Positions 38,970 through 48,168 of a stretch of 64,000 bases of DNA are shown piece by piece. Every line of letters starts with the position of its first letter. Position 1 is the first letter of the stretch. The notes beneath the pieces were generated by a model, which ran no database searches, was not told the DNA's origin, and saw only the letters and a program-made list of their open reading frames with translations. Made by a program: the position numbers and the translations under genes. The stretch is from Lachnospiraceae bacterium. GTDB taxonomy: Bacteria; Bacillota; Clostridia; Lachnospirales; Lachnospiraceae. The DNA is taken from assembly GCA_022845955.1 (NCBI GenBank), contig AP025576.1, positions 4,774,001 through 4,838,000 of the forward strand. The letters are read 5' to 3'.

Positions 38970-41807
38970 ATGAATTATGGCAAAAGAGGTGCCGCCAAGA
39001 AAAAAAAGGCACTGCGTTCCAAATCAAAAAAATGGGGCAAACGTTTTGCTCTTACCTTTTTTAAAGCCATTCTGCTTGTGATACTCGCTGCAGGTATTAT
39101 CGGGATCTGCGGCGGACTGGGCGTTGTCAAGGGTATCCTGGCTTCTGCGCCGGATATCTCTAACATCGACGTATCCCCCACCGGTTTTTCCACCTTTGTA
39201 TACGACGCGGAGGGGAACCAGATTGCCAAGCTGGATGCGGAAGGCTCCAACCGGGTGCCCGTAAGCATGGACAAAATCCCTGAAAATCTTGCCCACGCCT
39301 TTGTGGCAATCGAAGATTCACGTTTTTATGAGCATAACGGCATTGATATCAAAGGTATTATCCGTGCCGGCTTTATCGGGCTTACGTCCGGACATTTTTC
39401 CGAAGGCGCCAGCACCATCACCCAGCAGCTCATCAAAAATAACGTTCTTACCAGCTGGACAAGCGAAAGTGAAAAAGCTTTTGCCGTCAAAGTCAAACGT
39501 AAAATCCAGGAGCAGTATCTGGCCATTCTGCTGGAAAACCAGATGGACAAGGATAAAATCCTGGAAAATTACATGAATACCATCAATTTAGGGCAGAACA
39601 CCCTGGGTGTACAGGCTGCTTCCAAACGGTATTTCGGGAAAAATGTATATGAACTGAACCTTTCCGAATGCGCCGTCATTGCCGCTATCACCCAGAACCC
39701 CTCCCGTTATAACCCGATTACCCATCCGGAAAAAAATGCGGAACGTCGGGAAAAGGTGCTCAACGACATGCTGGAGCAGGGATATATCAGCCAGTCCGAA
39801 TTCGACGAAGCGCTGGCGGACGATGTCTATTCCCGCATTCAGACCGTTAACGAAGAGACAGGGGAAACCGCTGTTAATTCTTATTTTGTGGACGCCCTGA
39901 CCGAAGCTGTCATGGATGATCTGGAAGCCGCCGGCTATTCCGAGGCACAGGCCTTTTCCATGCTTTATACAGGCGGCCTCAAGATTTACAGCACCCAGGA
40001 TCCCACGATCCAGTCTATTTGTGATGAAGTATGCTCCAATGAGGAAAATTATCCCCAGGGTACCAGCTGGTATCTGAACTACCAGCTGTCCATCCAGCAT
40101 TCCAATGGGGAAAGCGATAACTACAGCAAGGAAATGCTGGAGGAATACCTGAAGGAAAACGGAAACGATAAAAAATATCCCCTGCTTTTTTCCTCCCAGG
40201 AAGACGCATATGCGGCGATAGAAACCTATAAGGCTTCCCTTCTCCAGGATGGCGATGAGGTACTGGCGGAGAGTATTTCCATGACCCCCCAGCCTCAGAT
40301 TTCCATGACCATTGAGGATCAGTCCACCGGAAATGTGGTAGCTATCGTGGGCGGCCGCGGCGCCAAGGAGGCCAACCGTACCTTAAACCGCGCAACCTCC
40401 ACTACCAGACAGCCCGGTTCCACCTTCAAAATCGTCTCCACCTATGCGCCCGCTTTAGACAGCGCGGGACTTACTCTGGCAGATGTGTTTGTAGATGCGC
40501 CTTTCAACTATGCCAACGGCAGGCCGGTATCCAACTGGTACAGTTCCGGTTACCGCGGCATCTGTTCCCTGCGGGATGGTATCCGGGATTCACTGAATAT
40601 CATCGCGGTAAAGACCCTGACAACCATTACCCCCGATAAAGGGTTTGATTATCTGGAGAATTTCGGTTTTACCACGCTGGTAAGAAGCGAAGAAAAAAAC
40701 GGACAGATTTTTTCCGATATTACCCAGTCCCTGGCTCTGGGAGGTATTACCTATGGTGTTACCAATATGGAGCTGAATGCCTCCTATGCCACGATTGCCA
40801 ACGGCGGAACGTATATCAAACCCAAGCTTTATACCAAAATAGTGGATCATGACGGAAATGTGGTTATTGACAATACCGTAGGGGAAACCCGTCAGGTAAT
40901 CAAGGAAAGCACAGCCTTCCTTCTCACAGACGCCATGGTGGATGTCGTTACCTCCGGTACCGGGACAAGCGTGAATTTCGGCGGCATGTCCATCGCCGGG
41001 AAAACCGGTACCACTTCGGATTATAACGATGTATGGTTTGCCGGCTATACGCCTTATTACACCTGCACCACATGGACAGGCTATGATAACAATGCCAAGC
41101 TTTCCGGGAAAACCGGGGAACGTAACCTGGCCAAAACCCTTTGGAAAGCGGCCATGAGCAAAATCCATGAAAACCTGGAAAACAAGGCCTTCAATGTCCC
41201 TGCCGATATCGTAACCGCAACCGTTTGCTCCCAGTCCGGCAAGCTTCCTATCGCCGGTATGTGTGACGAAACGCTGAAAACGGAATATTTCGCCAAAGGC
41301 ACCGTTCCTACGGAAACCTGTGATGTGCATTACCAGGGCAGCGTATGTGAATATTCCGGCCTGCCTGCCACAGAGCTTTGTCCGTTCCAGGTACCCGGTA
41401 CGGTAACTATGACACCCGCTCTGGACGCCGCCTTAAGCGGCAATGCCACTCCTGCGGAAGGCTCTTCCACCCAGTGTCCTCATGATGCCGCCTTTATGGC
41501 AGATCCCAATGCGGCGGCAGTCATTGCCCAGCAGCGGCTGGAGCTGGATGCCAGGAATATGCTGGCTAATTATGATATCCAGATGACCAACCTGCAGGCC
41601 GCCCTTCAGAATGCCCAGACAGTATTGGCAAGCGCCCAGCAGCAGTTTGCGGCGGCCGCCGATCCGGAATCCCAGGCGGCGGCACAGAATTCCGTCAACC
41701 AGGCGCAGCAGGAAATTGACAGCCTGAACGCCCAGATCGCGGCGCTGCAGAATGCCTATGCATTACAGCAGCAACAGGCGGCGGAACAGGGCGGAGCGGC
41801 ACAGTAA
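38970..41807 (+). CDS. pbpA: Bifunctional penicillin-binding protein 1A (class A PBP), 945 aa
   Basis: One membrane span near residues 25-50 (LTFFKAILLVILAAGIIGICGG), then the GT51 glycosyltransferase with EDSRFYEHNGIDIKG, EGASTITQQLIKNN and KDKILENYMNTINLG. The transpeptidase follows with Ser in GSTFKIVSTY (SxxK), DSLNIIAVKT (SxN) and GKTGTTSDYND (KTG). It polymerises and crosslinks peptidoglycan outside the membrane. After about residue 830 comes an unusual tail of roughly 100 residues, rich in Gln and Ala (LQAALQNAQTVLASAQQQF and similar), predicted coiled coil. Cys residues (about 8) in the preceding extracellular part could form disulfides. ATG 38970 has AAGGAGGC upstream. Confidence 0.95.
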   Translation: MNYGKRGAAKKKKALRSKSKKWGKRFALTFFKAILLVILAAGIIGICGGLGVVKGILASAPDISNIDVSPTGFSTFVYDAEGNQIAKLDAEGSNRVPVSMDKIPENLAHAFVAIEDSRFYEHNGIDIKGIIRAGFIGLTSGHFSEGASTITQQLIKNNVLTSWTSESEKAFAVKVKRKIQEQYLAILLENQMDKDKILENYMNTINLGQNTLGVQAASKRYFGKNVYELNLSECAVIAAITQNPSRYNPITHPEKNAERREKVLNDMLEQGYISQSEFDEALADDVYSRIQTVNEETGETAVNSYFVDALTEAVMDDLEAAGYSEAQAFSMLYTGGLKIYSTQDPTIQSICDEVCSNEENYPQGTSWYLNYQLSIQHSNGESDNYSKEMLEEYLKENGNDKKYPLLFSSQEDAYAAIETYKASLLQDGDEVLAESISMTPQPQISMTIEDQSTGNVVAIVGGRGAKEANRTLNRATSTTRQPGSTFKIVSTYAPALDSAGLTLADVFVDAPFNYANGRPVSNWYSSGYRGICSLRDGIRDSLNIIAVKTLTTITPDKGFDYLENFGFTTLVRSEEKNGQIFSDITQSLALGGITYGVTNMELNASYATIANGGTYIKPKLYTKIVDHDGNVVIDNTVGETRQVIKESTAFLLTDAMVDVVTSGTGTSVNFGGMSIAGKTGTTSDYNDVWFAGYTPYYTCTTWTGYDNNAKLSGKTGERNLAKTLWKAAMSKIHENLENKAFNVPADIVTATVCSQSGKLPIAGMCDETLKTEYFAKGTVPTETCDVHYQGSVCEYSGLPATELCPFQVPGTVTMTPALDAALSGNATPAEGSSTQCPHDAAFMADPNAAAVIAQQRLELDARNMLANYDIQMTNLQAALQNAQTVLASAQQQFAAAADPESQAAAQNSVNQAQQEIDSLNAQIAALQNAYALQQQQAAEQGGAAQ

Positions 41808-41843
41808 GTGCTCTGCCTATAGCAATGGAAAAACAGAGAGTTA

Positions 41844-41884
41844 GAAACGGGCATATCGCTTTTATGGCGGTATGCCCGTTTTAT
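41844..41884 (+). terminator. Terminator of the PBP gene
   Basis: AAACGGGCATA and TATGCCCGTTTT pair around a 14-base loop (with an inner CG/CG), followed by ATT. Confidence 0.85.
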
Positions 41885-41908
41885 TAGGCTACAGTAAACT
41901 CACCGGAC

Positions 41909-41948
41909 AAAAAAAACGGTACAGCCCTTTTCCGGGGCCATACCGCCT
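41909..41948 (-). terminator. Terminator of the GH172-GH32 operon
   Basis: Minus strand CGGTATGGCCCC GGAAAA GGGCTGTACCG then TTTTTTTT, 33 bases past the GH32 stop. Confidence 0.88.
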
Positions 41949-41981
41949 TCTGTCGTAACTCGCTTTCCTCTGCCGAATCGG

Positions 41982-43454
41982 TTACACCATAATTTCATAC
42001 ATAACAAGATCTAAGGAACTCTCCCCTTTACAGGAAAAAGCTATGCCTTCCGCTTCCGGCGGCGTGAAAATCACAGAACTCATCGCCTGTTCCCCGTCAT
42101 TGACAAATACCTCCAGCGTGTATTTATCCATCAACAGCCGCAGCTTCAGCTTTCCTTCTTTGGCATCCACATACATGGATCTGGTGCAAAGAAGATCCTT
42201 CTTCAGGCCGCTGTAGGTCCGGTCCGTGGTAAGCGTCCCCTTTCCCTTTTCATAAGTCAGGGTGGTTTCAAAACCTTCTCCTGCCGCCAGATGAAGGGTC
42301 AGGGCATCACTCCGGCTCACATCCGCCTCCACCGTCATGTCCAGCACTCTTCCCCGGACGCCTTCCAGCTCTGTCTTTCCCGCCTTTTCCGACAATGTTA
42401 CCCCCTTATGGGATACCTCGTTTTGACGGTAACGCTCCAGCTCCCTCACCGGATTCTGGATCAGCCTGTCATCCCGTAATTCCAGCTCCCGGGGAATGCT
42501 CATGATCCCCGACCACGGGAATTCCTCCGGCGTCAGGTAGTTGTCCCAGCTTTGCAGCCAGCCCGTCATCACCCTTCGTCCGTCTGCGGTTTCCACCGTC
42601 TGGGGCGCGTAGAAATCCAGACCATAATCCACACTGCGTGCCTCTTTGCGTAGGAATTTCTTTTTCTCACGGTCATAGCTTCCCACAAAATAGATGGCGT
42701 TGTTACCGTTATGGAATTCCAGTCCCTCCGCATGCATGAACTGGGGAGAGACGATCAGTATCTGGCTGTCCTCCAGAGGGAAGAAATCCGGACACTCCCA
42801 CATTTTTCCGTACCGGCCCCCATTGGCATCCAGAATGGATTCAAACCGCCACTTTCCGGCATCCGCGGAGGAAAATAGGGCAATCTGCCCGCTTCCGTCC
42901 ACTCCCAGGCTGCCTGCCACGGCGTAAAACGTATCCCCTTCTTTCCAGATCCGGGGATCCCGGAAATCCTCTTTTGAGCTTCCCTCCGGCAGCGCCTGTG
43001 CGGTTATCACCGGATTTTCAGGAAGCTTTTCATAATTGATCCCGTCCCCCACGGCGATACACTGGGTTTGACGGAGGGTATGCCTTCCGTCATCTTCCAT
43101 CCGGTCAAGCACCCCTGTATACATGAGGATGTGCTTTCCTTCATGCTCCACCGCACTGCCGGAAAAACAGCCCTGCCCGTCGTATCCCGTATCCGGCGCC
43201 AATGCGCAGGGCAGATGCTCCCATTTGATAAAATCCCTTGTTTTCTGGTGTCCCCAGTGCATAGGCCCCCATACGGTACTGTAGGGATGGTATTGATAAA
43301 ACAGATGGTATTCTCCCTGATACCGGGAAAAACCGTTGGGATCATTGATCCAGCCCACTGCCGGCGTCAGATGGAACACACATTTTGACCCCTCCGGTGT
43401 CTGTGTCCGCTTCTCCTCCTCATAGGCTCTTGCCCTGTCTAATTTCTCGCTCAT
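41982..43454 (-). CDS. GH32 beta-fructofuranosidase / sucrose-6-phosphate hydrolase, 490 aa
   Basis: Five-bladed propeller plus C-terminal beta-sandwich of GH32. The nucleophile Asp is in WINDPNG at residues 35-41, the RDP motif is FRDPRIW near 165, and the acid/base Glu is in MWECPDFF near 222. No signal peptide, so it works inside the cell, cutting sucrose (or its 6-phosphate), fructo-oligosaccharides or products of the neighbour GH172. It follows the GH172 gene by 63 bases on the same strand. ATG 43454 has AAAGGAG upstream. No PTS or fructokinase gene lies close by. Confidence 0.93.
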   Translation of the reverse strand: MSEKLDRARAYEEEKRTQTPEGSKCVFHLTPAVGWINDPNGFSRYQGEYHLFYQYHPYSTVWGPMHWGHQKTRDFIKWEHLPCALAPDTGYDGQGCFSGSAVEHEGKHILMYTGVLDRMEDDGRHTLRQTQCIAVGDGINYEKLPENPVITAQALPEGSSKEDFRDPRIWKEGDTFYAVAGSLGVDGSGQIALFSSADAGKWRFESILDANGGRYGKMWECPDFFPLEDSQILIVSPQFMHAEGLEFHNGNNAIYFVGSYDREKKKFLRKEARSVDYGLDFYAPQTVETADGRRVMTGWLQSWDNYLTPEEFPWSGIMSIPRELELRDDRLIQNPVRELERYRQNEVSHKGVTLSEKAGKTELEGVRGRVLDMTVEADVSRSDALTLHLAAGEGFETTLTYEKGKGTLTTDRTYSGLKKDLLCTRSMYVDAKEGKLKLRLLMDKYTLEVFVNDGEQAMSSVIFTPPEAEGIAFSCKGESSLDLVMYEIMV

Positions 43455-43517
43455 TCAGCCGCTCCTTTTTCTATAGTAGATTATCTTTTATCCGGCTGTC
43501 CTGCCGGCTGCTTACCT

Positions 43518-44618
43518 TCACCTGGGCCAGCGTTCCTTCCGCTCCATCAGCTTTCCGAAAGGCTGATGCGGCTCTGTCTGATACCAGTAGGCCACCGCCG
43601 CCACATCGTCCTGGCGTTCAAAAAGGCCCCCATGGTATACTCCAATCTGCTGGATGGTCACCTTCAAATCCTCCTCGAACAATACCGGATCCGCGATATG
43701 CCAGCGGTAAAAGCTGCGCTGGGGCATCTGATCGTCGTTATGGTAGTCGTTATGCAGGAACGTATCATGGTGGGAATAATACGGATACCCGAGAAACGGG
43801 GTACAAAAGGTATTTTCCACCGTCCGCCCGTTTTCCTGGGTAGCAAAGCTCCAGGCTCCCCCAAAATAATCCTCCGTCCCTGTCCCGCAGATGGTCGGGT
43901 ATTCTTCATCTCCGTCTATGTAGAACTTCACTTCCCCTTCCCCGTACCAGTACCTCTCCAGGGTTGTAAGCGCCAGATAGGTTCCCACATACTGGCCGCG
44001 GCCTTTCACTCCGTCCAGGATGACGTAATCCTGTCCCTTTTCCGTGAGGCGCTGCCGTCTCCAGCCGGCATGGAAATATCCCGTTTCAGCAGGCAGCTCC
44101 TCAAGCAGGCAGTAGTCCACCTGGTAAAAGAAAGCATTCACCGCTTCGTCACACTGGTTTTCAATAGTGATTTTCGCTTTTTTCCCGAAGGGCATAGGAA
44201 AATAGGAATTAAAGCCGCGGGTGGGATTGACAGCCACAGGCAGGGAATTCACCGGATAGGATACCCCGAAGCCGCAGCAGAAAAAATCGCCCAGCGGGCT
44301 TTCCACGGAGGGAGTTTCCTCGCCATCCCAATACATACGCAGTACCAGATCCCGGAGAATATACCGGTTCCTGTCGCTGGTACGATCCGTTACCGTGATC
44401 CAGATATGCGTAACCACGCCGGGACCGTCCATTTCCGCCAGGGTCACCGTTTCTCCCGGCTCCAGACAGGGAATACAGGGTGATCCTTTCCGGGAAGGGC
44501 CCAGGTCGCTGGCTGCCATTCCCCCTTTTCCTTTTTCCCCGGTACGGTTCTCCCAGTTAATTGCCCTGCTCTTTCCCCTTCGTAAAAGGGGCAGGGAATC
44601 CAGACTTCCCATAAACAT
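43518..44618 (-). CDS. GH172 (DUF2961) glycosidase, 366 aa
   Basis: A DUF2961 protein: RAINWENRTGEKGKGGMA, GPGVVTHIWITVTD, SPLGDFFCCGFG, FNSYFPMPFGKKAKITIENQ, GTGTEDYFGGAWSF and the YHNDDQMPQRSFYRWHI end are the conserved jelly-roll blocks. The acidic residues of GTGTEDYF belong to the proposed active site. GH172 includes difructose dianhydride I synthase/hydrolase (alpha-fructofuranosidase) and arabinofuranosidases. Pairing with GH32 points to difructose anhydrides or fructans; pairing with GH127 (46 kb) points to arabinofuranosides. No signal peptide. Family is firm, substrate open. ATG 44618 has GGAGG 8 bases before. Confidence 0.9.
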   Translation of the reverse strand: MFMGSLDSLPLLRRGKSRAINWENRTGEKGKGGMAASDLGPSRKGSPCIPCLEPGETVTLAEMDGPGVVTHIWITVTDRTSDRNRYILRDLVLRMYWDGEETPSVESPLGDFFCCGFGVSYPVNSLPVAVNPTRGFNSYFPMPFGKKAKITIENQCDEAVNAFFYQVDYCLLEELPAETGYFHAGWRRQRLTEKGQDYVILDGVKGRGQYVGTYLALTTLERYWYGEGEVKFYIDGDEEYPTICGTGTEDYFGGAWSFATQENGRTVENTFCTPFLGYPYYSHHDTFLHNDYHNDDQMPQRSFYRWHIADPVLFEEDLKVTIQQIGVYHGGLFERQDDVAAVAYWYQTEPHQPFGKLMERKERWPR

Positions 44619-44670
44619 ATACGTATCCTCCTTTTTGTATAACCTGTCTGAAAAACAGCCGCTGCGTTCC

Positions 44671-44728
44671 GCGGACCATCCTTATGTCCAAACAACGGAT
44701 GGCAAGGTCCGCCAGCCATCCGTTGTTT
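44671..44728 (-). promoter_or_regulatory. Paired, mutually exclusive hairpins in the GH172 leader
   Basis: Arms 44690-44703 and 44715-44728 form a perfect 14-bp stem (ACGGATGGC in it). The loop contains a GGCGGACC sequence (complement of 44706-44712) that can instead pair with GGTCCGC (complement of 44671-44677). The two foldings exclude each other. It lies between the promoter and the GH172 start, which suggests control in the leader by ribosome, protein or ligand. There is no long T-run. Confidence 0.5.
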
Positions 44729-44779
44729 CAAAGAAAGCAGACAGAAAGCACTGCCTGCTTCAATCGATCCGTGTATTGT

Positions 44780-44831
44780 ATGAATCGTTTCATTTTAGTT
44801 TTATCCTATCATTGGCATGTATATTTGTCAA
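44780..44831 (-). promoter_or_regulatory. Promoter and LacI-type operator of the GH172-GH32 operon
   Basis: Minus strand TTGACA (44831-44826), 17 bases, TAGGAT (44808-44803). ATGAAACGATTCAT (44793-44780) lies just past the start point; with its central CG and ATGAA/TTCAT arms it looks like a LacI/GalR operator or a CcpA-type site. No LacI gene is in the window. The remaining sequence 44832-44967 contains the sigma-gene promoter. Confidence 0.75.
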
Positions 44832-44967
44832 TCTTTTTCCTTCTGTTATTTGACCAAATGATAAAATTCTTCAAGAATGTGAAAACTTTTTCCGGTGTCA
44901 TGACAATATATATATGCAAGGGCAAATCTTTGCAAGTCGACTTGAAAGAAGAAGGAGGAGGGCGGCT

Positions 44968-45288
44968 ATGAATAATGATGAATTCGATCGGTTTGTCCTG
45001 AAGTTTGGAAAGGATATTCTGCGGTTTTGTCGGATAACAGCCGGAGATGTGGAAAACGGGGATGAACTGTATCAGGACACTATGCTCAATCTGCTGGAGA
45101 AAAAGAAAAAGCTGGACTCTACACAGAATACAAAGAGTTATGCCTTATCCACCTCAATTTATCTTTGGAAAAATAAGAAGAAAAAATATGCAAACAGGAT
45201 GCGGCTGGTTCCGATCGACAGTATAGATGAGATGTCTGATGAGGGATATGAAGTTTCCGAGCATGACAATGAGGCTTCTCTACGGTAA
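44968..45288 (+). pseudogene. ECF-type sigma factor, truncated after region 2
   Basis: ATG 44968 follows GAAGGAGGAGGG. The protein has sigma region 2: DRFVLKFGKDILRFCRITAGDVENGDELYQDTMLNLL and NTKSYALSTSIYLWKNKKKKYANRMRLVP. Related small sigma factors run about 60-70 residues longer and contain region 4 (helix-turn-helix for the -35 box). Here the frame ends at TAA 45286-45288 right at a junction with anti-sigma-like sequence, so region 4 is gone. Upstream, GTGAAAACTTTTTCC-GGTGTC resembles an ECF promoter, as expected for an autoregulated sigma gene. It cannot work as a normal sigma factor. Confidence 0.75.
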
Positions 45289-46067
45289 ATATCGAAGCAG
45301 AAGAGGCAGATTTTACTCATATTCCGGAACATTATACAGGCATGAATGCCGCAGATAATCGGACAGCCGCAGGATTTTATATAGGCGGAACATGGAGTGT
45401 GGATGGAAGTTCACCTGAATGGCTCGAAAATACGTTTGAGGGAGAGGTAATCGACAGCCATACATTTGCAGGTATTCTGAAGATAAATCTAGCGGAGAAA
45501 TTTGTAGGCAGCGGCGAACTTGACCTAAATGTAAACGGTCTTGGTTATGATGATGACAGGATGCTTGATGGCGAGGAAATTTCGGCATCTCACTGGACGG
45601 ATGGCGTCTGGAATGTTGTCCTTCCATTTGAGATAAATGGAACAGATGTAAAGACGATTGAAGTGGGTGAGAAAAAAGGAAATATTACGCTTGATGATAT
45701 AGTGATATCTCCGTATCAGGTAATTGTCCATACGACAACACCGGGAGAACAGAGAGAACTGACAGACGACAGGAGGGAAAAGCTGCTTTCAAAAGATCCT
45801 GATTTGACAGATGCAGAGATGTTAGAACTTCTTGGGTGGTCTTATGAACCCTGCCAGACTATTTGTTTTAACCAGAATGGGGAAATGCTTTACTTGGATA
45901 CGGAAATGGCGGGCAGATCCGGATTTGCCGTTCAGGGGAAAGAGATAAAAACTTTGTACATCTTTATTTTTGATAATTATGATGATTGTCTTCAAATGGA
46001 ACAGGAAGGAATGGACAGCAGTGTTGCAGACAAGGCTATTATTTCTAAAGAAATTCATGTAGAGTAA
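45273..46067 (+). pseudogene. Extracellular part of a DUF4179/DUF5643-type anti-sigma protein
   Basis: A frame open from 45273 to 46067 reads STVNIEAEEADF, GFYIGGTWSVDGSSPEWLENTFEGEVIDSHTFAGILKINLAEKF, and continues with beta-rich sequence like the extracellular DUF5643 domain of DUF4179 anti-sigma proteins. The cytoplasmic sigma-binding part and the membrane helix are absent, and the first ATG (45342) has no ribosome site. Its beginning overlaps the end of the truncated sigma gene in another frame. One deletion that joined the middle of the sigma gene to the middle of the anti-sigma gene explains both. Confidence 0.65.
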
Positions 46068-46235
46068 GCGGGCAGAAAATGGATTAGACAGTAATAAGTA
46101 ATATAAGAAAGAAAATAAAAGGCAGGCATGCCATTGCATAACACAGGAAAGCAAATCTTCCAAAAGAATATTTTCCCTGTTTATGCCCGCAGTCCGCAGG
46201 GCGGCCGACACCGCCCTGACAGTCTGGAACCACCC

Positions 46236-48056
46236 TTATCCCCTTTCCCCCGTTTGTGTGCGAAACCGCACATACATAAAATACCACTCCATGACAGGCA
46301 GCCTGTAATAGGGACGGAAGGTCCTCACTTCCTGGGGATAAGGACATACATGCCCGGGAAGGGTACGGAAAATCATTTCCTTTTCCTCCACACAGGTAAT
46401 CCAGGTTTCCGGTTTTTCCATATCCCCGTCAAACAGGGTCATTTTGTCCGCAGCCAGCACTGCCGGCCCGAAACAGAGTGCCGCGATATCCTTATTTTTA
46501 TCATCAACCGGCTTAAACTCCAGGCGGAAAGGATAGATTACGGTAATCACATCGTCCTCCTTCCACACCCGTTTTAGTACGGCCCAGGTATCCGGAGACG
46601 GCTTCAGCCCCGAATCCTCGCCGTTTACCAGAATCCGGTTTTCCCCTCCGGCCCAATGAGGCACCCGGAAGCAAATCCGGAAGGGGCTGCTGCCTGCCTC
46701 CTGTATACGGAACCTGCGCACAGGGGCGATATCCTCATCCGAACAGTTCTCCAGAGCCGCCTCTTCCCCGCTGACGGTAAATGCCGCCCTGGACTGCATA
46801 TACTGGGATACATAAATCCCATCTTCGTCCGTATAATAAAGCATATTTGCATATTCCGCCACATCCTGGGGAAAGGTCCCGGTACAGCACTGCCATTCAA
46901 AATTGGCCCCGTTGCCCTGCAGCCTTCTGTCATGGACGCTCTTTACCGCACCGTCCACAAAATATCCCGCATAATACATGACATGCCCCTGGGAATCAAT
47001 AGGCGGCTGGCCCGCCACGCCGTTAATCAGCATCTGCTCTGCCCATGCGCCGTATTTTGCTTTTCCGGTTATCCGGAGCAGATAATTACAGATTTTGAAC
47101 ACAGCCCAGGCACAGCAGGAAACCTCGCAGCTGCCCCAGTTATCGTTGCGGGTCACATATCCGCCTCCGAAATTGCGGTAGACAGCATTTCTTTTGGTGG
47201 GGTCCCAGGAATCCTTCAGCATTTCTCCCAGGAAGCCCTCTTCCTCCGCGAACAGGCATTCTGCGGGACCATAGCCTCCTGTAGCATACGTATGTTTTTC
47301 CGTAATTTCTTCATACCCGTTCTCGATGGCCTCAAGATAGGTTTTTTCTCCGGTCACCTCATAGGCCATAGCCGCGCTGGAGAGGCTGTTAACCTGACTG
47401 TAGGCATGTCTGGGGCCTATGGAAGTGTCTCTGCGGCACAGCTTATCCCACAGATACGTATAGTCCCATTCCCTGGCAAAATCCAGGTATTTCTGATCCC
47501 CGGTCAGCCGGTAGGCACGGTAGAGGTTTTCCGGAAGTGTATACCACTCGATCATGTCATTGTCACATAATTCCGGTCCCTGCAGCCCGTCTCTGGGAAT
47601 GTCCCTTTTAAACCGCGCTGCCGCGCTGTCTGTAAGAAGGGAACACCAGACAAGCCCTTTTTCATACCCCAGATATTCATACATATCCAGGAAGCCGCCC
47701 AGCAGCTTTTCATATACATAGGTGCCGTTGCAGTCGATCACCTTTTGAGCCGCTTCGGCACATTTCCCCCATTCATCCGCCAGATAAACCGCCTTTTCTT
47801 TCAGCCGGTAGTCCCCTGTCACCGCATAGAGCTTGGCAAAGGCCCCCAGCTTCTGTCCGAAGGTGGACGCTCCGTTTCCATACCAGCCGGTCAGCCCCTC
47901 TCCGGGAGCCTCCAGCCCTGCCAGTTTCCTGAAATAGTAAAGAAAAGAATCATTGGGTATCGACAGGTAGGTTTCTGCCGTATCCCTGCGCTGCCGTTCC
48001 CACAAGCTGTTTTTAAGTTCTACCTTCCGGTATTGGAAATCCTTCAATCTGTCCAT
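46236..48056 (-). CDS. GH127-type beta-L-arabinofuranosidase, 606 aa
   Basis: An (alpha/alpha)6 barrel of the former DUF1680. Active-site residues known from HypBA1 are visible: Glu and Cys in SCEVSCCAW and the Cys pair in WQCCTGTFPQDVAEYANMLYY, which bind zinc and include the nucleophile Cys. Other family marks are STFGQKLGAFAKLYAVTGD and HAYSQVNSLSSAAMAYEVTG. Length near 600 is usual. It lacks a signal peptide. ATG 48056 has GGGGGATAAAA before it; the frame runs back to 48083. It follows the importer genes by 112 bases on the same strand and should cleave arabinofuranose from the imported sugar. Confidence 0.9.
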   Translation of the reverse strand: MDRLKDFQYRKVELKNSLWERQRRDTAETYLSIPNDSFLYYFRKLAGLEAPGEGLTGWYGNGASTFGQKLGAFAKLYAVTGDYRLKEKAVYLADEWGKCAEAAQKVIDCNGTYVYEKLLGGFLDMYEYLGYEKGLVWCSLLTDSAAARFKRDIPRDGLQGPELCDNDMIEWYTLPENLYRAYRLTGDQKYLDFAREWDYTYLWDKLCRRDTSIGPRHAYSQVNSLSSAAMAYEVTGEKTYLEAIENGYEEITEKHTYATGGYGPAECLFAEEEGFLGEMLKDSWDPTKRNAVYRNFGGGYVTRNDNWGSCEVSCCAWAVFKICNYLLRITGKAKYGAWAEQMLINGVAGQPPIDSQGHVMYYAGYFVDGAVKSVHDRRLQGNGANFEWQCCTGTFPQDVAEYANMLYYTDEDGIYVSQYMQSRAAFTVSGEEAALENCSDEDIAPVRRFRIQEAGSSPFRICFRVPHWAGGENRILVNGEDSGLKPSPDTWAVLKRVWKEDDVITVIYPFRLEFKPVDDKNKDIAALCFGPAVLAADKMTLFDGDMEKPETWITCVEEKEMIFRTLPGHVCPYPQEVRTFRPYYRLPVMEWYFMYVRFRTQTGERG

Positions 48057-48168
48057 TTTTATCCCCCTGCCTATCGCGGGCATGCCTGCGATACTATATG
48101 AATCAGCGGTCCGAAACCGCTATTGTCTCAACTATTTCCCCCAACGCGCCGGAAAACGCGCATTCTTT

